This document shows positions 51,142-59,998 of a DNA stretch of 64,000 nucleotides, piece by piece. The number at the start of each line of letters is the position of its first letter. Positions within the stretch are counted from its first letter, which is position 1. The position numbers were made by a program, and so were the translations under genes. The stretch comes from Pseudomonas fluorescens. GTDB taxonomy: Bacteria > Pseudomonadota > Gammaproteobacteria > Pseudomonadales > Pseudomonadaceae. The notes beneath the pieces are model-generated. The model was given only the letters and a program-made list of their open reading frames with translations. It was not told the DNA's origin and made no database searches. The stretch lies in the NCBI RefSeq assembly GCF_902497875.1, contig NZ_CABVHY010000026.1:36383-100382 (forward strand). The letters run 5' to 3'.

Positions 51142-52233
51142 TTAAGTCAGTCTGTTGTCAAGCACATCATTTGCGGTAAGCGGCTGTACTGTTGAAATCC
51201 TATTACGAAGATCCCGTAACCCGAAAGGGCTGATATCGAAACGTTTCAACCACTGATCTGCCGACCAACCCGTTAGGCGAATTTCCCCGTCATGAGAGCC
51301 GCCATGCAAACTCCCAACCGTTTCATATCGAAGACAGCTAAGCAGATGATCAACTAGCACATAGGTGGCAGGGGCCGGGTGTTCTGAGTCACCAATCAAG
51401 GATGGACTTGCGCCTGCTTGAACAACATATCCAACCTCATAATCGTATATCGCAAAATGACTCGAAGGCAGATTGCGATGAAGAAATGCCAGGTTACCAA
51501 TTTGTACTAATCTGGATTCATGAATTACCGTCAGCCAACTTACAGTTTTGATCTTTGATCCTTTGAATTCTGGTCTGTTAGCAAGCAGTGCGGCGGTTCC
51601 AACATCCAGTCCCGGCATTTGTTCACTCATGAATGCTTCAGTGGGTTCATTGTTATCTCGTTTTGTTACTGACAAATTGAGGGCATATCCGGCATATCCC
51701 TGTTCGGCTCGCAAAAAACGGGCCGAAGAGACGAACAGGCGAATAAAGTCGATGCGGTGTTGTTCAAAAAATATGATCGGGACAGAGAATTCAAGCACGC
51801 TCAAATTGTCACCCATTTTTGCCTTCCAACCTCTCTGGCCATATATCGAAAATAGCCAAGGGCTTGCATCCTCCGGCTTCCCTCCACTGGTATAGTAAAA
51901 ACTCAAATGGTCATCTTCATCCATTTTGTTCATCATGTCAGGTAATGGCTTGGCTTTGCCATATGGAATCAAATTTTTACCTTCGGGTGGGTCTTCTCGC
52001 CAAAGCCAAACCAGCGAATCTCCGGCCAACTTCAGGAACTCATTAAAACATTTACATAGTTCCTCTCGTACACCTTTTGTATGAGCATCTTTGAAATATA
52101 GGGTTCCGCGAATACACAGGGCCGCGCCGATGTAGTCCTGAGGACCTCCTTTCATCAACAGACTTCCAGGAATCTCCATTGCCCAAGGCAAGCGGGCCAT
52201 TTCAGAAGCTATATCAAAGTCATCTTGCATCAC
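51142..52233 (-). CDS. DUF3396 (TsiV-type) immunity protein
   Basis: A 363-residue protein with the DUF3396 fold, described for immunity proteins paired with VRR-NUC nuclease effectors of type VI secretion systems. Matching stretches are LSFYYTSGGKPEDASPWLFSIYG and WLTVIHESRLVQIGNL. It starts 13 bases behind the nuclease gene on the same strand, the usual order for effector and immunity pairs. No secretion-system genes lie in the window. It should bind and block the nuclease. Confidence 0.82.
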   Translation of the reverse strand: MMQDDFDIASEMARLPWAMEIPGSLLMKGGPQDYIGAALCIRGTLYFKDAHTKGVREELCKCFNEFLKLAGDSLVWLWREDPPEGKNLIPYGKAKPLPDMMNKMDEDDHLSFYYTSGGKPEDASPWLFSIYGQRGWKAKMGDNLSVLEFSVPIIFFEQHRIDFIRLFVSSARFLRAEQGYAGYALNLSVTKRDNNEPTEAFMSEQMPGLDVGTAALLANRPEFKGSKIKTVSWLTVIHESRLVQIGNLAFLHRNLPSSHFAIYDYEVGYVVQAGASPSLIGDSEHPAPATYVLVDHLLSCLRYETVGSLHGGSHDGEIRLTGWSADQWLKRFDISPFGLRDLRNRISTVQPLTANDVLDNRLT

Positions 52234-52246
52234 TGTATATCTCTAG

Positions 52247-52975
52247 TCAGTAGACGGGAACCGGGCGGGCCGGCGTGAGTATTGGACGAGGACCTTTGCC
52301 ACGAGATAAGAGCCACAATATTGCAGTGACGATGGTAGTAGCCATCCCGAGCTCCTCGACAGGGACCTTTGAATCTTGCTTCTCTTGACCGCAATCACAA
52401 TCAGGCGGTCGTAAGGTTACCACCTTGTTTTCGTCTCCCGCGATTTTTGCATAGTCATTGAGCTGTTCTGTTCTTGGGGTGTCCGGGGGGAACTTCATCT
52501 CAACAACTTGCTTGATATTGTCCTGTGTCGGTGGTTTTTTCGGATCTATCAGAATCACAACATCCGGGCGGCGAATCATGCCCTTGCCTGCCTTAAATGG
52601 CGGATGTTCCGGATCCGTGTCCCAGTACTTTTTTATCCAGCCGGGGATCCAACCATGTGCACCGCTTTTACTTTCACTGTCAAGAATAGGAGAAGGCGGA
52701 GCTTTGGTCATGTCATAGCTGATCTCTGGTTTCCATGGGCTTCGTCCTTGGAACTCCATATACACCTTATCCAATTCTGTAAGCCGTTGGGCTACACAGC
52801 TTTGTTTTAGTTCTTGCCCGTCTTTACCTATATTGGGTGTTGATTCGCAATAACATATGGCAGAACACAAGACTTTCTTGTCTAAAGGGTCTAGCTGTGG
52901 TTGATTTAGCCCTACATCTGTAGTGCGCCCCTTTCCTGAGGTTCCACCTGTTGATAGAGGTGATTGTCCAGTCAC
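52247..52975 (-). CDS. VRR-NUC nuclease, probable type VI effector
   Basis: A 242-residue protein with GTG start overlapping the previous gene by four bases. The nuclease core GMIRRPDVVILID...IKQVVEMKFPPD...TEQLNDYAKIAGD contains the PD, E-x-K and Q-x3-Y of VRR-NUC (a PD-(D/E)xK endonuclease). A hydrophobic helix lies at the C-terminus (TTIVTAILWLL). DNA cleavage in rival cells is inferred from family and partner. The gene is AT-richer than its neighbours, suggesting transfer. Confidence 0.82.
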   Translation of the reverse strand: MTGQSPLSTGGTSGKGRTTDVGLNQPQLDPLDKKVLCSAICYCESTPNIGKDGQELKQSCVAQRLTELDKVYMEFQGRSPWKPEISYDMTKAPPSPILDSESKSGAHGWIPGWIKKYWDTDPEHPPFKAGKGMIRRPDVVILIDPKKPPTQDNIKQVVEMKFPPDTPRTEQLNDYAKIAGDENKVVTLRPPDCDCGQEKQDSKVPVEELGMATTIVTAILWLLSRGKGPRPILTPARPVPVY

Positions 52976-53298
52976 ACGCTGTCCTCGTAAGTTAGCTCAA
53001 TTTGCAACACGTGCGATTGGTCGTGAGTGACCCAAGTCGTATATCCTTCACTGTCAGTCAGTTCCGATACCCTATGGCCTGCACTTGAAAAAATGCGAAC
53101 TGATCGTTCCGGGACTGCCTGCCCAGTGTGACGATCAAATAGTCTGAAACGACCTTTGAATGGTTGTAGTGTTTCGACCGCTCTTGGACGAACCTTCGCT
53201 CCATCTCTGCCGGAGGACTTCATTGAATTATTTAACGCAGGTGATATTTCATTGGGGGGTATTGGCGAAGTGGTACTTGAGGCTGCCTTGTCGTTCAT
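52972..53298 (-). CDS. Small protein upstream of VRR-NUC effector
   Basis: 108 residues from the ATG at 53298, which follows GGAG. The C-terminal half (FKGRFRLFDRHTGQAVPERS then VRIFSSAGHRVSELTDSEGY) is a beta-sandwich segment of the kind found at the ends of VgrG and PAAR proteins. It is translationally coupled to the nuclease. It may be an adaptor or a remnant of a carrier protein. A longer reading frame to 53424 needs a TTG start. Confidence 0.55.
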   Translation of the reverse strand: MNDKAASSTTSPIPPNEISPALNNSMKSSGRDGAKVRPRAVETLQPFKGRFRLFDRHTGQAVPERSVRIFSSAGHRVSELTDSEGYTTWVTHDQSHVLQIELTYEDSV

Positions 53299-53474
53299 CG
53301 CTACTCCGATTATCGTTTCTAGCTTCCATACAGAGCCTTCAGCGAGGTAGCGATAGTTTGCTTTAATGCTACGAAGTCTCGCTGAAGCGTTTCGTGCCCG
53401 ATAGTAGGAATGAACTCTAGCCAACGAGGCCTGCCTTGAAAGTAGGACGGTTCTCTTTTGCTTGAAGGAAGCAT

Positions 53475-53672
53475 CTACAAAGGTCTGTATTTCGCTGTTT
53501 CATCCACCTCACTCCCAAAAAAGCGTGCGGCTGTAGGGAGGGCTTTAGTCAATGCTTGTTTGCGTATCGCACGTCGTATCAATCCGGCACAAGGCAGCCT
53601 GATTTCCATGCGGCATGGCTCGATAAGCTGCCAAACTTCCGCCTCTTGACAGTCAACGCTTTCAGTAAGCAA
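53475..53672 (-). pseudogene. Truncated ORF next to IS630 remnant
   Basis: An open stretch of 65 codons (RRAIRKQALTKALPTAARFF and around) with no clear ribosome site, ending just before the small effector-associated gene. An IS630 remnant lies directly upstream at 53714, so it may be the broken end of a gene cut by the insertion. The downstream frame (to 53480) could be its continuation after a frameshift. I cannot name the family. Confidence 0.35.
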
Positions 53673-53713
53673 TAGCAGTCGACGTCGAGCTAGTGGCCTG
53701 AGCGGTTAATCCA

Positions 53714-54060
53714 TTAATTTATTTTTATCACACTCAGCTTCGCCTTATGTACCAAGCTAATGAAGGCCTCAGCCGTTTTATTCCATTTGAGCGGTTTGGC
53801 TGAATGCGCATTGAGAGCCTCGATAAATTGGCGGATAGCCGACTTCAGGTCGGCGACGCTGGTGAAGGCGCCCCCGGTACAGCGCTAGCCTTTCCAGTTG
53901 TGGAACAAGCCTTCCACGGCATCCAGCCAAGACGCACTGGTCGGTGTGAAGTGCAATTTGAAACGCGGATGCTTTTCCAGCCACTGCTGGATTGCAGCCG
54001 TTTTGTGAGCATACCGTGAGCCCACACCGTCGCCCTTTGGAGTTGCGGTTCAGCAACCAC
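53714..54060 (-). mobile_element. Decayed IS630-family transposase, C-terminal fragment
   Basis: Read on the minus strand, the region encodes IQQWLEKHPRFKLHFTPTSA, SWLDAVEGLFHNWKG, then an in-frame stop, and further FTSVADLKSAIRQFIEALNA and KPLKWNKTAEAF. These are the end of the DDE domain and the tail of IS630 transposases. The start of the gene and one end repeat are missing and one stop interrupts it, so it is inactive. Confidence 0.85.
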
Positions 54061-54323
54061 TCACTGGACTTCATGCCATTACTGAATCATCGGACAGATC
54101 GATCGCGCCCCCAATCGCATGCATGAATTGGGACTATCAGATTTTTGAATAGTCCTGTTTTTACGGCTCCGGGTAAAATCCGTCGCCAAGCCCTCTCCTT
54201 CTCATTGCATGCCTGAGATTGTCTAGCGGCCGCCAAGCGCGCTGAGAATCAGTACGACAATTAGATACGCCTGGATAGATAACCAACTAACGGACTGCAC
54301 ATGAACGTTTTATATAAGTTGCC
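54061..54323. other. Gene-free stretch between IS remnant and hlyD-like gene
   Basis: About 260 bases. The left end is likely part of the IS630 remnant that has lost its reading frame. The right end should hold the promoter of the HlyD/DUF2955 operon. No motif can be named. Confidence 0.35.
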
Positions 54324-55385
54324 ATGACCCCTGACCAACGATTTGCGCGCCATGTCCGCTTCGCCATTTTGATATTGACCGGTCTGTTCATCTACTTCCT
54401 GGTAGCAGACCTCTATATGCCGCTCACACCCCAAGCGCAATTGACTCGTTCGGTGGTGCGTATTGCACCTCGTGTATCGGGGCAAGTCATAGAAGTGACC
54501 GTGGTCAATAATCAGCATGTCGCGGCCGGGCAGTTACTGTTCCGGCTGGATCCCCGGCCCTTTTCTTTAAAGGTCAAGGAAGCGCAGTTGATGATTGAGC
54601 GCGCCCGACAGGATTATTCGGAACGTGATGCGAATCTCGGCGCCGCCCAGGCGGACCTGTCAGCAGCCAAGGCTAAAGTTCAGGAGTTGGCAGCCCAGGC
54701 GGGTCGCATGCGAACCTTGCATGACAAACACTTCGTCTCCACGCAGTTGCGGGATCAGATCAACGCCAACCTGATGATTGCCCAGGCGCAAGTACGGGCC
54801 GCGTCCAGCACCATTGATGAAATCAAGGCACGCCGGGGTGGCCCCGGCGACAACAATATTCACGTCCGTCAGGCGCATAACGCGCTGGAACAGGCCCGGC
54901 TGCAACTCGAATACAGCGAAGTCCGGGCTGAACGTGCCGGCGTGGTTGGCAATCTGCAGCTTAGCCCCGGTGCGTACCTTCAGGCCGGCGCAGCCGTCAT
55001 GGCGTTGGTGGAAGATAATGCCGATGTCACCGCCGACTTCAGAGAAAAGGCCTTGCGTTATGCGCAGCCCGGCACAACTGCCTCGGTCGTGTTCGATGCC
55101 CGGCCAGGGGAAATTTTCCCTGCGAAAGTCAGCAACCTGGAGTCAGGGGTGAAAGAAGGACAGATCGACGCAAACGGCGATCTGGCCGCACCGCAGCAAT
55201 CGGATCGCTGGGTCAGGGATGCGCAGCGCCAACGAATCCACCTGGTATTCAATACTGATCTTCCGCCCTCGTTACCCTCTGGCGCGAAGGCCACCGTGCA
55301 GCTCTTTTCCAGCGACAACCGTGTGGCGCGCCTGCTGGGTTCGCTGCAAATCCGCCTCGTCAGTATCATCCACTATGTCTACTGA
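54324..55385 (+). CDS. HlyD/EmrA-family periplasmic adaptor
   Basis: A 353-residue membrane fusion protein. One N-terminal membrane helix (FAILILTGLFIYFLVADLYM), a biotinyl-lipoyl half (RIAPRVSGQVIEVTVVNNQHVAAGQLLFRLDP), a coiled coil and the second half (YSEVRAERAGVVGNLQLSPGAYL). It is followed by and overlaps a DUF2955 membrane protein. The pair resembles aromatic-acid or drug efflux systems of the AaeAB type. Substrate unknown. Confidence 0.88.
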   Translation: MTPDQRFARHVRFAILILTGLFIYFLVADLYMPLTPQAQLTRSVVRIAPRVSGQVIEVTVVNNQHVAAGQLLFRLDPRPFSLKVKEAQLMIERARQDYSERDANLGAAQADLSAAKAKVQELAAQAGRMRTLHDKHFVSTQLRDQINANLMIAQAQVRAASSTIDEIKARRGGPGDNNIHVRQAHNALEQARLQLEYSEVRAERAGVVGNLQLSPGAYLQAGAAVMALVEDNADVTADFREKALRYAQPGTTASVVFDARPGEIFPAKVSNLESGVKEGQIDANGDLAAPQQSDRWVRDAQRQRIHLVFNTDLPPSLPSGAKATVQLFSSDNRVARLLGSLQIRLVSIIHYVY

Positions 55386-56415
55386 GCATGGCGAAGCGCA
55401 TCGCCTGAGCGAAAACGATTTGCGTCAATGCCTGCGCATTGCCGGCGGTGGTTCGCTGGGTTTGTTGATCTGCAAGGTTTTCAATCTGGAGTACGGCGCT
55501 TTCTTTTGCGTTTACCCGATGTTGATCCTTGGCCTGGTTCCAACCCTGAATGCCCATCTGGTCCGCCAGTTCCTGGCCCAGGGCGTGGTGGTCAGCCTGG
55601 AGGTCGGGGTGCTTTATGGGCTCTTTGGTGACCGACCGGTGTTGGCGGTGCCAGTGGTGTTCCTGTTGTTCCTTTACCGCTTCGCGCTGATGGCGAAAGG
55701 GCCGCTGTTTTTCTTCAGCGCTCTGAGCGCGGTGTTTCTCTCGATTTTGCTGCACTTTTCCAGCTATCCGCAAACCGATGTCATCGATCTGCTCTGGTGC
55801 AATGGCGCGGCAATATGGCTGTCTGCGGCGATCGCCGGCCTGATGTTTTACCTGTTTCCAGATGTCACTGCGCGCAGTCCCAGACAACCGATAGAAAAAG
55901 ACCTGCCCAGCCAGCGCCATGAAGCCCTGCTTGGCGCAACGGTCGCTACCGCGTCGTTTGTTGCCTTCCAATGCATGGACTTGAAGGATTCATTGTCCGC
56001 GCAAGTGGCAAGCATCCTGATCCTGTTTCCCATGCACTGGAAAGGCGCGCATTTCGCCGGACGCATTCGTGCCATAGGCACGCTGATAGGTTGCGCAGTG
56101 GGCTTTATCATGCAGTTGTTGCTCTACAACCATCATGACATTTTGCCCTTGGTTTTAGTGATGTTCTGGGTGGCCTTGATGGTCTGCGCCCGTTGGCATT
56201 CGATAGAAAAAGGGGTGCCGGGAATAGGCTTCGGCGCCATCACCACCCTGGCGATTCTGTTCGGGCAGTACCTGACGCCGTCCCATGACATCATGTTCGA
56301 TATCTTTTATAGATTTACCTCGGTGTCGATCTCGGTAGTCCTGACCCTGATCCTGGTTTTTATAACCCATGGATTTCTTAACCGCTTCACCGTGACTCGA
56401 CATATGAGCCATTGA
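55375..56415 (+). CDS. DUF2955 inner-membrane protein (FUSC-like)
   Basis: 346 residues from the ATG at 55375, overlapping the adaptor gene by 11 bases. About ten membrane segments form two halves (about 20-160 and 190-340) like FUSC/AaeB proteins. FCVYPMLILGLVPTLNAHL is typical of DUF2955. With the adaptor it probably forms an efflux pump. Function inferred from the pair. Confidence 0.82.
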   Translation: MSTEHGEAHRLSENDLRQCLRIAGGGSLGLLICKVFNLEYGAFFCVYPMLILGLVPTLNAHLVRQFLAQGVVVSLEVGVLYGLFGDRPVLAVPVVFLLFLYRFALMAKGPLFFFSALSAVFLSILLHFSSYPQTDVIDLLWCNGAAIWLSAAIAGLMFYLFPDVTARSPRQPIEKDLPSQRHEALLGATVATASFVAFQCMDLKDSLSAQVASILILFPMHWKGAHFAGRIRAIGTLIGCAVGFIMQLLLYNHHDILPLVLVMFWVALMVCARWHSIEKGVPGIGFGAITTLAILFGQYLTPSHDIMFDIFYRFTSVSISVVLTLILVFITHGFLNRFTVTRHMSH

Positions 56416-56448
56416 AATACTGCCTGGTCTGTATGCAGATACCGAAGG

Positions 56449-57063
56449 TCACGCTGCGTAGCGGTGAGGCCGATGATTCATCGCAATGATCAGGTTTAAC
56501 ACCACCGCTCCCGCTATGGAGACGATGAGCGCTGACACACTCACCACGTACAGCGAAGCCAGCATGACCACAATGTCCACCATCAATTGCAGTTTGCCGG
56601 CACGCAGGCCGAGTCGGTCCTGCAGGTAGAGCGCGAGGATGTTGACCCCGCCCAGGCTTGCCTTGTGCCTGAACAGCACAATGAAGCCCAGCCCCATGAT
56701 CAGGTTGCCGAACAAGGTGGCATAGATCGGCTGGAGTTGATCGATATGGATAAATCGCAGATGCAGGTCAGTGAACAGCGAAACCAGGGCGACGGCGCAA
56801 AAGGTCTTGAGGGTGAACGCCCAGCCCATGCGCCGGATGGCGAGGTAATAGAAAGGCAGATTGATCAGGAAGAAGGCCGTACCGAATGAAACCTCCCAGG
56901 TGTAGTGGATCAGGAAGGCCACCCCCGCCGTACCGCCGGTGAGTGCACCCGCCTGGCGTAGCAGCATGATGCCGAACGAGACCATCAACGTGCCGACGAG
57001 CACAGCCAGAACATCTTCCAGCAGGGTGTGCTGCACACGAGAAACTGAAGTGACATCAACCAT
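56449..57063 (-). CDS. YitT-family membrane protein
   Basis: A 204-residue protein of the YitT/DUF161 family with five to six membrane segments (VLVGTLMVSFGIMLLRQAGALTGGTAGVAFL is typical). The C-terminal DUF2179 soluble domain of Bacillus relatives is absent, as usual in Proteobacteria. Function is not established. Confidence 0.85.
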   Translation of the reverse strand: MVDVTSVSRVQHTLLEDVLAVLVGTLMVSFGIMLLRQAGALTGGTAGVAFLIHYTWEVSFGTAFFLINLPFYYLAIRRMGWAFTLKTFCAVALVSLFTDLHLRFIHIDQLQPIYATLFGNLIMGLGFIVLFRHKASLGGVNILALYLQDRLGLRAGKLQLMVDIVVMLASLYVVSVSALIVSIAGAVVLNLIIAMNHRPHRYAA

Positions 57064-57099
57064 ACAGATTGCTCAATCGCCGGAAATTTCGTGGGCTGG

Positions 57100-57171
57100 A
57101 TTGATCGTGAGCATCCGCAACAGGATCCAGCCGCAGACGGCTGAATCCTGTTGCGGATGCTCACGATCAAT
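57100..57171. repeat. Long perfect-type hairpin, 34-base arms
   Basis: Left arm 57100-57133 and right arm 57138-57171 pair with one mismatch in 34 and a four-base loop (CAGA). The core GTGAGCATCCGCAACAGGAT is not a REP sequence of the types seen elsewhere in this window. It lies 37 bases before the YitT gene start on the minus strand. Confidence 0.9.
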
Positions 57172-57177
57172 AATTCA

Positions 57178-57351
57178 CTACTGAACCAGCAGGCAGGCCA
57201 CCAGGCCCGCCCACAGCAGGCCGGCCATAGACCAACCGCCGACCGGCCCTGAACGAACATCGTCCACGGCTACCGGGCGCCTGGAATTGACAAGATATGC
57301 CGCAAAGCACTCGGCATTTTGCTCAAGGTTGCCAGCGTTGACTTCAAACAT
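57178..57351 (-). CDS. Small hypothetical membrane protein
   Basis: 57 residues from the ATG at 57351; an upstream start at 57381 is possible. It reads MFEVNAGNLEQNAECFAAYL, then RRPVAVDDVRS, and ends with one hydrophobic helix (MAGLLWAGLVACLLVQ). The ribosome site is weak. It stops just after the long hairpin. I do not recognise the family. Confidence 0.5.
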   Translation of the reverse strand: MFEVNAGNLEQNAECFAAYLVNSRRPVAVDDVRSGPVGGWSMAGLLWAGLVACLLVQ

Positions 57352-57955
57352 AAGAATCGCCCCATTGGTGCGACACATCACTGCGCTGGATCAAGGTTCC
57401 ATAGCATGCGTCATGTCGATTGCACAAATGCGGGTCGCCACCTGAGGCCCGGCCCGCCTGGTATGGCCAGCAGCGCAGCAGGTTTGATGATTCGCTTCGC
57501 TGATGGAACTCGACCTTATGCAATCCATTAATCATGCCAACCATTAACTGGCGGTTCATCAAGGCGCTGGAATCATTCGGGTAGTTTTAACCCCGGATTG
57601 ACGGGTGAATTAAACCCTGACTCAGGGTAGTAAGTACCATGGCCTGGTGTGTAGCGGGAACGGTAGGCAAAACCGATGATCCGATCAGGTGACCCTGGAT
57701 TTCCGATAGGGATAGCTGGCTCTACAAGGAGCAGCCGGTCGACGCTCGATTGCTCGCGATGACGGCCTGACAGCCGCCCTGGATCTCGCGGATGTACCCA
57801 ATCAAATGTGGGAGCGAGCTTGCTCGCGAAGCGATGTATCCGTCAACATGGATGTTGAAGGTGATGGCCTCTTCGCGAGCAGGCTCGCTCCCACAGGTTG
57901 CACACCTTAACTGACTGGCATTAGGACAAACCCCCTTCGCCTGACCTAACGCCCC
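57352..57955. other. Gene-free region with a REP pair
   Basis: About 600 bases. The only clear structure is the REP pair at 57807-57895. Open frames in this stretch lack ribosome sites and family features. Part of it, near 57540-57720, might be the remnant of a lost gene, but I cannot support that. Confidence 0.4.
57807..57895. repeat. REP pair
   Basis: TGTGGGAGCGAGCTTGCTCG at 57807 and its inverse ending at 57895 (CGAGCAGGCTCGCTCCCACA) form an inverted pair. It belongs to the same family as the cluster at 34575-34922. Confidence 0.85.
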
Positions 57956-59470
57956 CTACGCCCCCCGGGATGACGCCGTCACAGACACTACCGCTTTGCT
58001 GCGCAGCGAACGCCGAATGCGTCTCCAGCCCAGTACCACACCGGTGAGGCTGATCAGCATTCCGCCTGCGCTGAACAGGATCATCCAGGCGTCCCATAAC
58101 GGGCGACTCGCCAACAGCGGCAACCAGTCCCAGCTGTGCAACAAGGAAAACAACCAGCGCGATGCACGTCGTGGCTGGTCGAGTTGGCCGACAATCGCGC
58201 CGGTATACAGATCCAGGTGCAGCCAGGTCTGAGCGGGGTCGTCGAGGCGCACCCGCAGCATGGGCAGGCGTTTTTCCAGGTGGCCGAGCATGCTTTGCTC
58301 GTCACGCCCGTAGTAATAGAAGTCGAAGGCTTGCACGCGTTCCACGGCCATCTGCCCTTGTGGCAGGACCGCCCGGGCCGCTTGCTCGAGGATGCTCTGG
58401 CTGAACTGGCCACTGACCCGCCCGTCACTCATGGACAGCACGCGCGTCTGCCCTGCCCCGTCATAGGCAATCAGGTAACCCTTGCCCGCGATCAACCGCC
58501 ATTCCAGCTCACGAGCCTTGAGGCCGTCTCGCTCGAAGCGCTGCAGCGCCTCGCCGGTCGCCATGGGAAAAGCCTCGGCGCTAAGAGCACCGCCTTGATA
58601 GGCAGCCACCGACAAAGGTTGAGCGCTACTGAATATCTTCCAGGGGTTCATCGACATCAGCCCACTGAAGATCCAGGTAATGGCCAACACGCCGAACAAC
58701 AGACCGCCCAGGTGATGCCAGCGGGCGAAGCCCTTGTAGGGCGAGCGCGAGCCACTTCGATAAGGCCGCTGAAAACGCCAGCGCAGCACGCCGACCGTCA
58801 GGCCAAACGCCGTCATCAGCGTCGCCGCCAGTGACAGGTAAATCACAATCTGGGTCCAGGCAGCGTCCAGGCCGATGCCGCGTAACGGGTACAACCAGTG
58901 CAGCCAGGTACCGACCCAGTTCCAGGCGCGCTCCTGGGCGGTGGCGTCACGCACCACTTCGCCGGTCTGGCCGGAGACGTACAGCAAGCGCTGCTCGGCG
59001 TCCGCCAGTTCGACTCGCTGTAGCGGCCGGTCAGCATCCAGTGCCCGGGACAAGCTCCAGACATCCTCCTGCACCAGGCCACGACTCTGCACCGCCGCCG
59101 CGGGATCGAACTGTCGGGCGGCTGCCAGGGCCTGTGCTTGCGAGATCGCCGGCACCCGCACGCCGGTACGGGCATCGACTGCGACATTGGCCTGGCCCGG
59201 ATAACTCAACAAATAACGAGGCTCACCGGCCACCGTGCTCAGCCGGATACTCTGCGGCACCTTGTCAGGCCCGGCAGCTTGCAGCACCTGCGCCAGGCCC
59301 ACGCAGCAGTGCTCCAGTTGCAGTTCCGGCAAATGCGCCAGGTGCTCGCGAGGCGTGAGCTTGGGATAGCCGACATACATCATCACCACGCCGGACATGA
59401 ACCACAGCGCCATGAACAGGCCGATGAAAATGCCCAGCCAGCGATGCCAGAGATAGAGATAACGTTTCAT
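57956..59470 (-). CDS. PepSY-domain membrane protein
   Basis: A 504-residue protein with four membrane segments (about 10-30, 190-215, 255-280 and 465-490) and PepSY-type periplasmic loops. The start MKRYLYLWHRWLGIFIGLFM with HRWLG is the PepSY_TM hallmark. Such proteins often lie near iron or copper uptake genes and may reduce metals or siderophores. A DUF2946 gene follows upstream. The precise role is unknown. Confidence 0.85.
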   Translation of the reverse strand: MKRYLYLWHRWLGIFIGLFMALWFMSGVVMMYVGYPKLTPREHLAHLPELQLEHCCVGLAQVLQAAGPDKVPQSIRLSTVAGEPRYLLSYPGQANVAVDARTGVRVPAISQAQALAAARQFDPAAAVQSRGLVQEDVWSLSRALDADRPLQRVELADAEQRLLYVSGQTGEVVRDATAQERAWNWVGTWLHWLYPLRGIGLDAAWTQIVIYLSLAATLMTAFGLTVGVLRWRFQRPYRSGSRSPYKGFARWHHLGGLLFGVLAITWIFSGLMSMNPWKIFSSAQPLSVAAYQGGALSAEAFPMATGEALQRFERDGLKARELEWRLIAGKGYLIAYDGAGQTRVLSMSDGRVSGQFSQSILEQAARAVLPQGQMAVERVQAFDFYYYGRDEQSMLGHLEKRLPMLRVRLDDPAQTWLHLDLYTGAIVGQLDQPRRASRWLFSLLHSWDWLPLLASRPLWDAWMILFSAGGMLISLTGVVLGWRRIRRSLRSKAVVSVTASSRGA

Positions 59471-59614
59471 AACGGTGTATTCCTGAGTTGACCGGGTCAG
59501 CTACACGACCCATGACCTGCATCCGCCGGCCTACGCCTCAGCGCGAAAAAGACAGAAAACCGACGACGAAAAAACAAGCAGCGACCGGCTAACGAAGCCG
59601 TGCGCTTGCAAGCA

Positions 59615-59998
59615 TCAACTCAAAGGGGAAGCGCGAGGGTTGGCCGATGGCCAGGAATATCGGGGAGGCGCCTTGCAGCGCAGCTCATGGCCATGGCGCG
59701 GCTTTTGTCCGATCCGTAGCAGCCAGGCCAGGCAAAACAGCAACGCGATGCTCAAGGCCACCGAGGAACAGACCGGACAGGAAAACAGGCTGGCCCAGTT
59801 GCTGGCCGACGGGTCACTGAATTCGGTGTCCAGCGTTGGACCCTTGTTACCCAGCGCCGAGCAAAACTGACCGCCCACGCCATTGAGCTCAAGGCCCATC
59901 ATCTGCCCATGCCCCAAACCGCAGGCAAACACATTGAACAGGACACAAAAATACAAGGCCCAGGCAATCAGCGAGCGATCTGCGGAGATCCGTTTCAT
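59615..59998 (-). CDS. DUF2946 small membrane protein
   Basis: 127 residues from the ATG at 59998; the longer frame to 60235 lacks support. A hydrophobic start (LIAWALYFCVLFNVFACGLGHGQMMG) and a second span with CPVC (LFSCPVCSSVALSIALLFCLAWLL) mark DUF2946, a family found beside metal receptors, especially for copper. It reads into the PepSY gene after 144 bases. Confidence 0.7.
   Translation of the reverse strand: MKRISADRSLIAWALYFCVLFNVFACGLGHGQMMGLELNGVGGQFCSALGNKGPTLDTEFSDPSASNWASLFSCPVCSSVALSIALLFCLAWLLRIGQKPRHGHELRCKAPPRYSWPSANPRASPLS

Noticed and set aside
53845..54060. Minus-strand ORF starting MVAEPQLQ as a gene
   Set aside because: It is an out-of-frame reading of the IS630 remnant; the transposase-like frame is another one with an internal stop.
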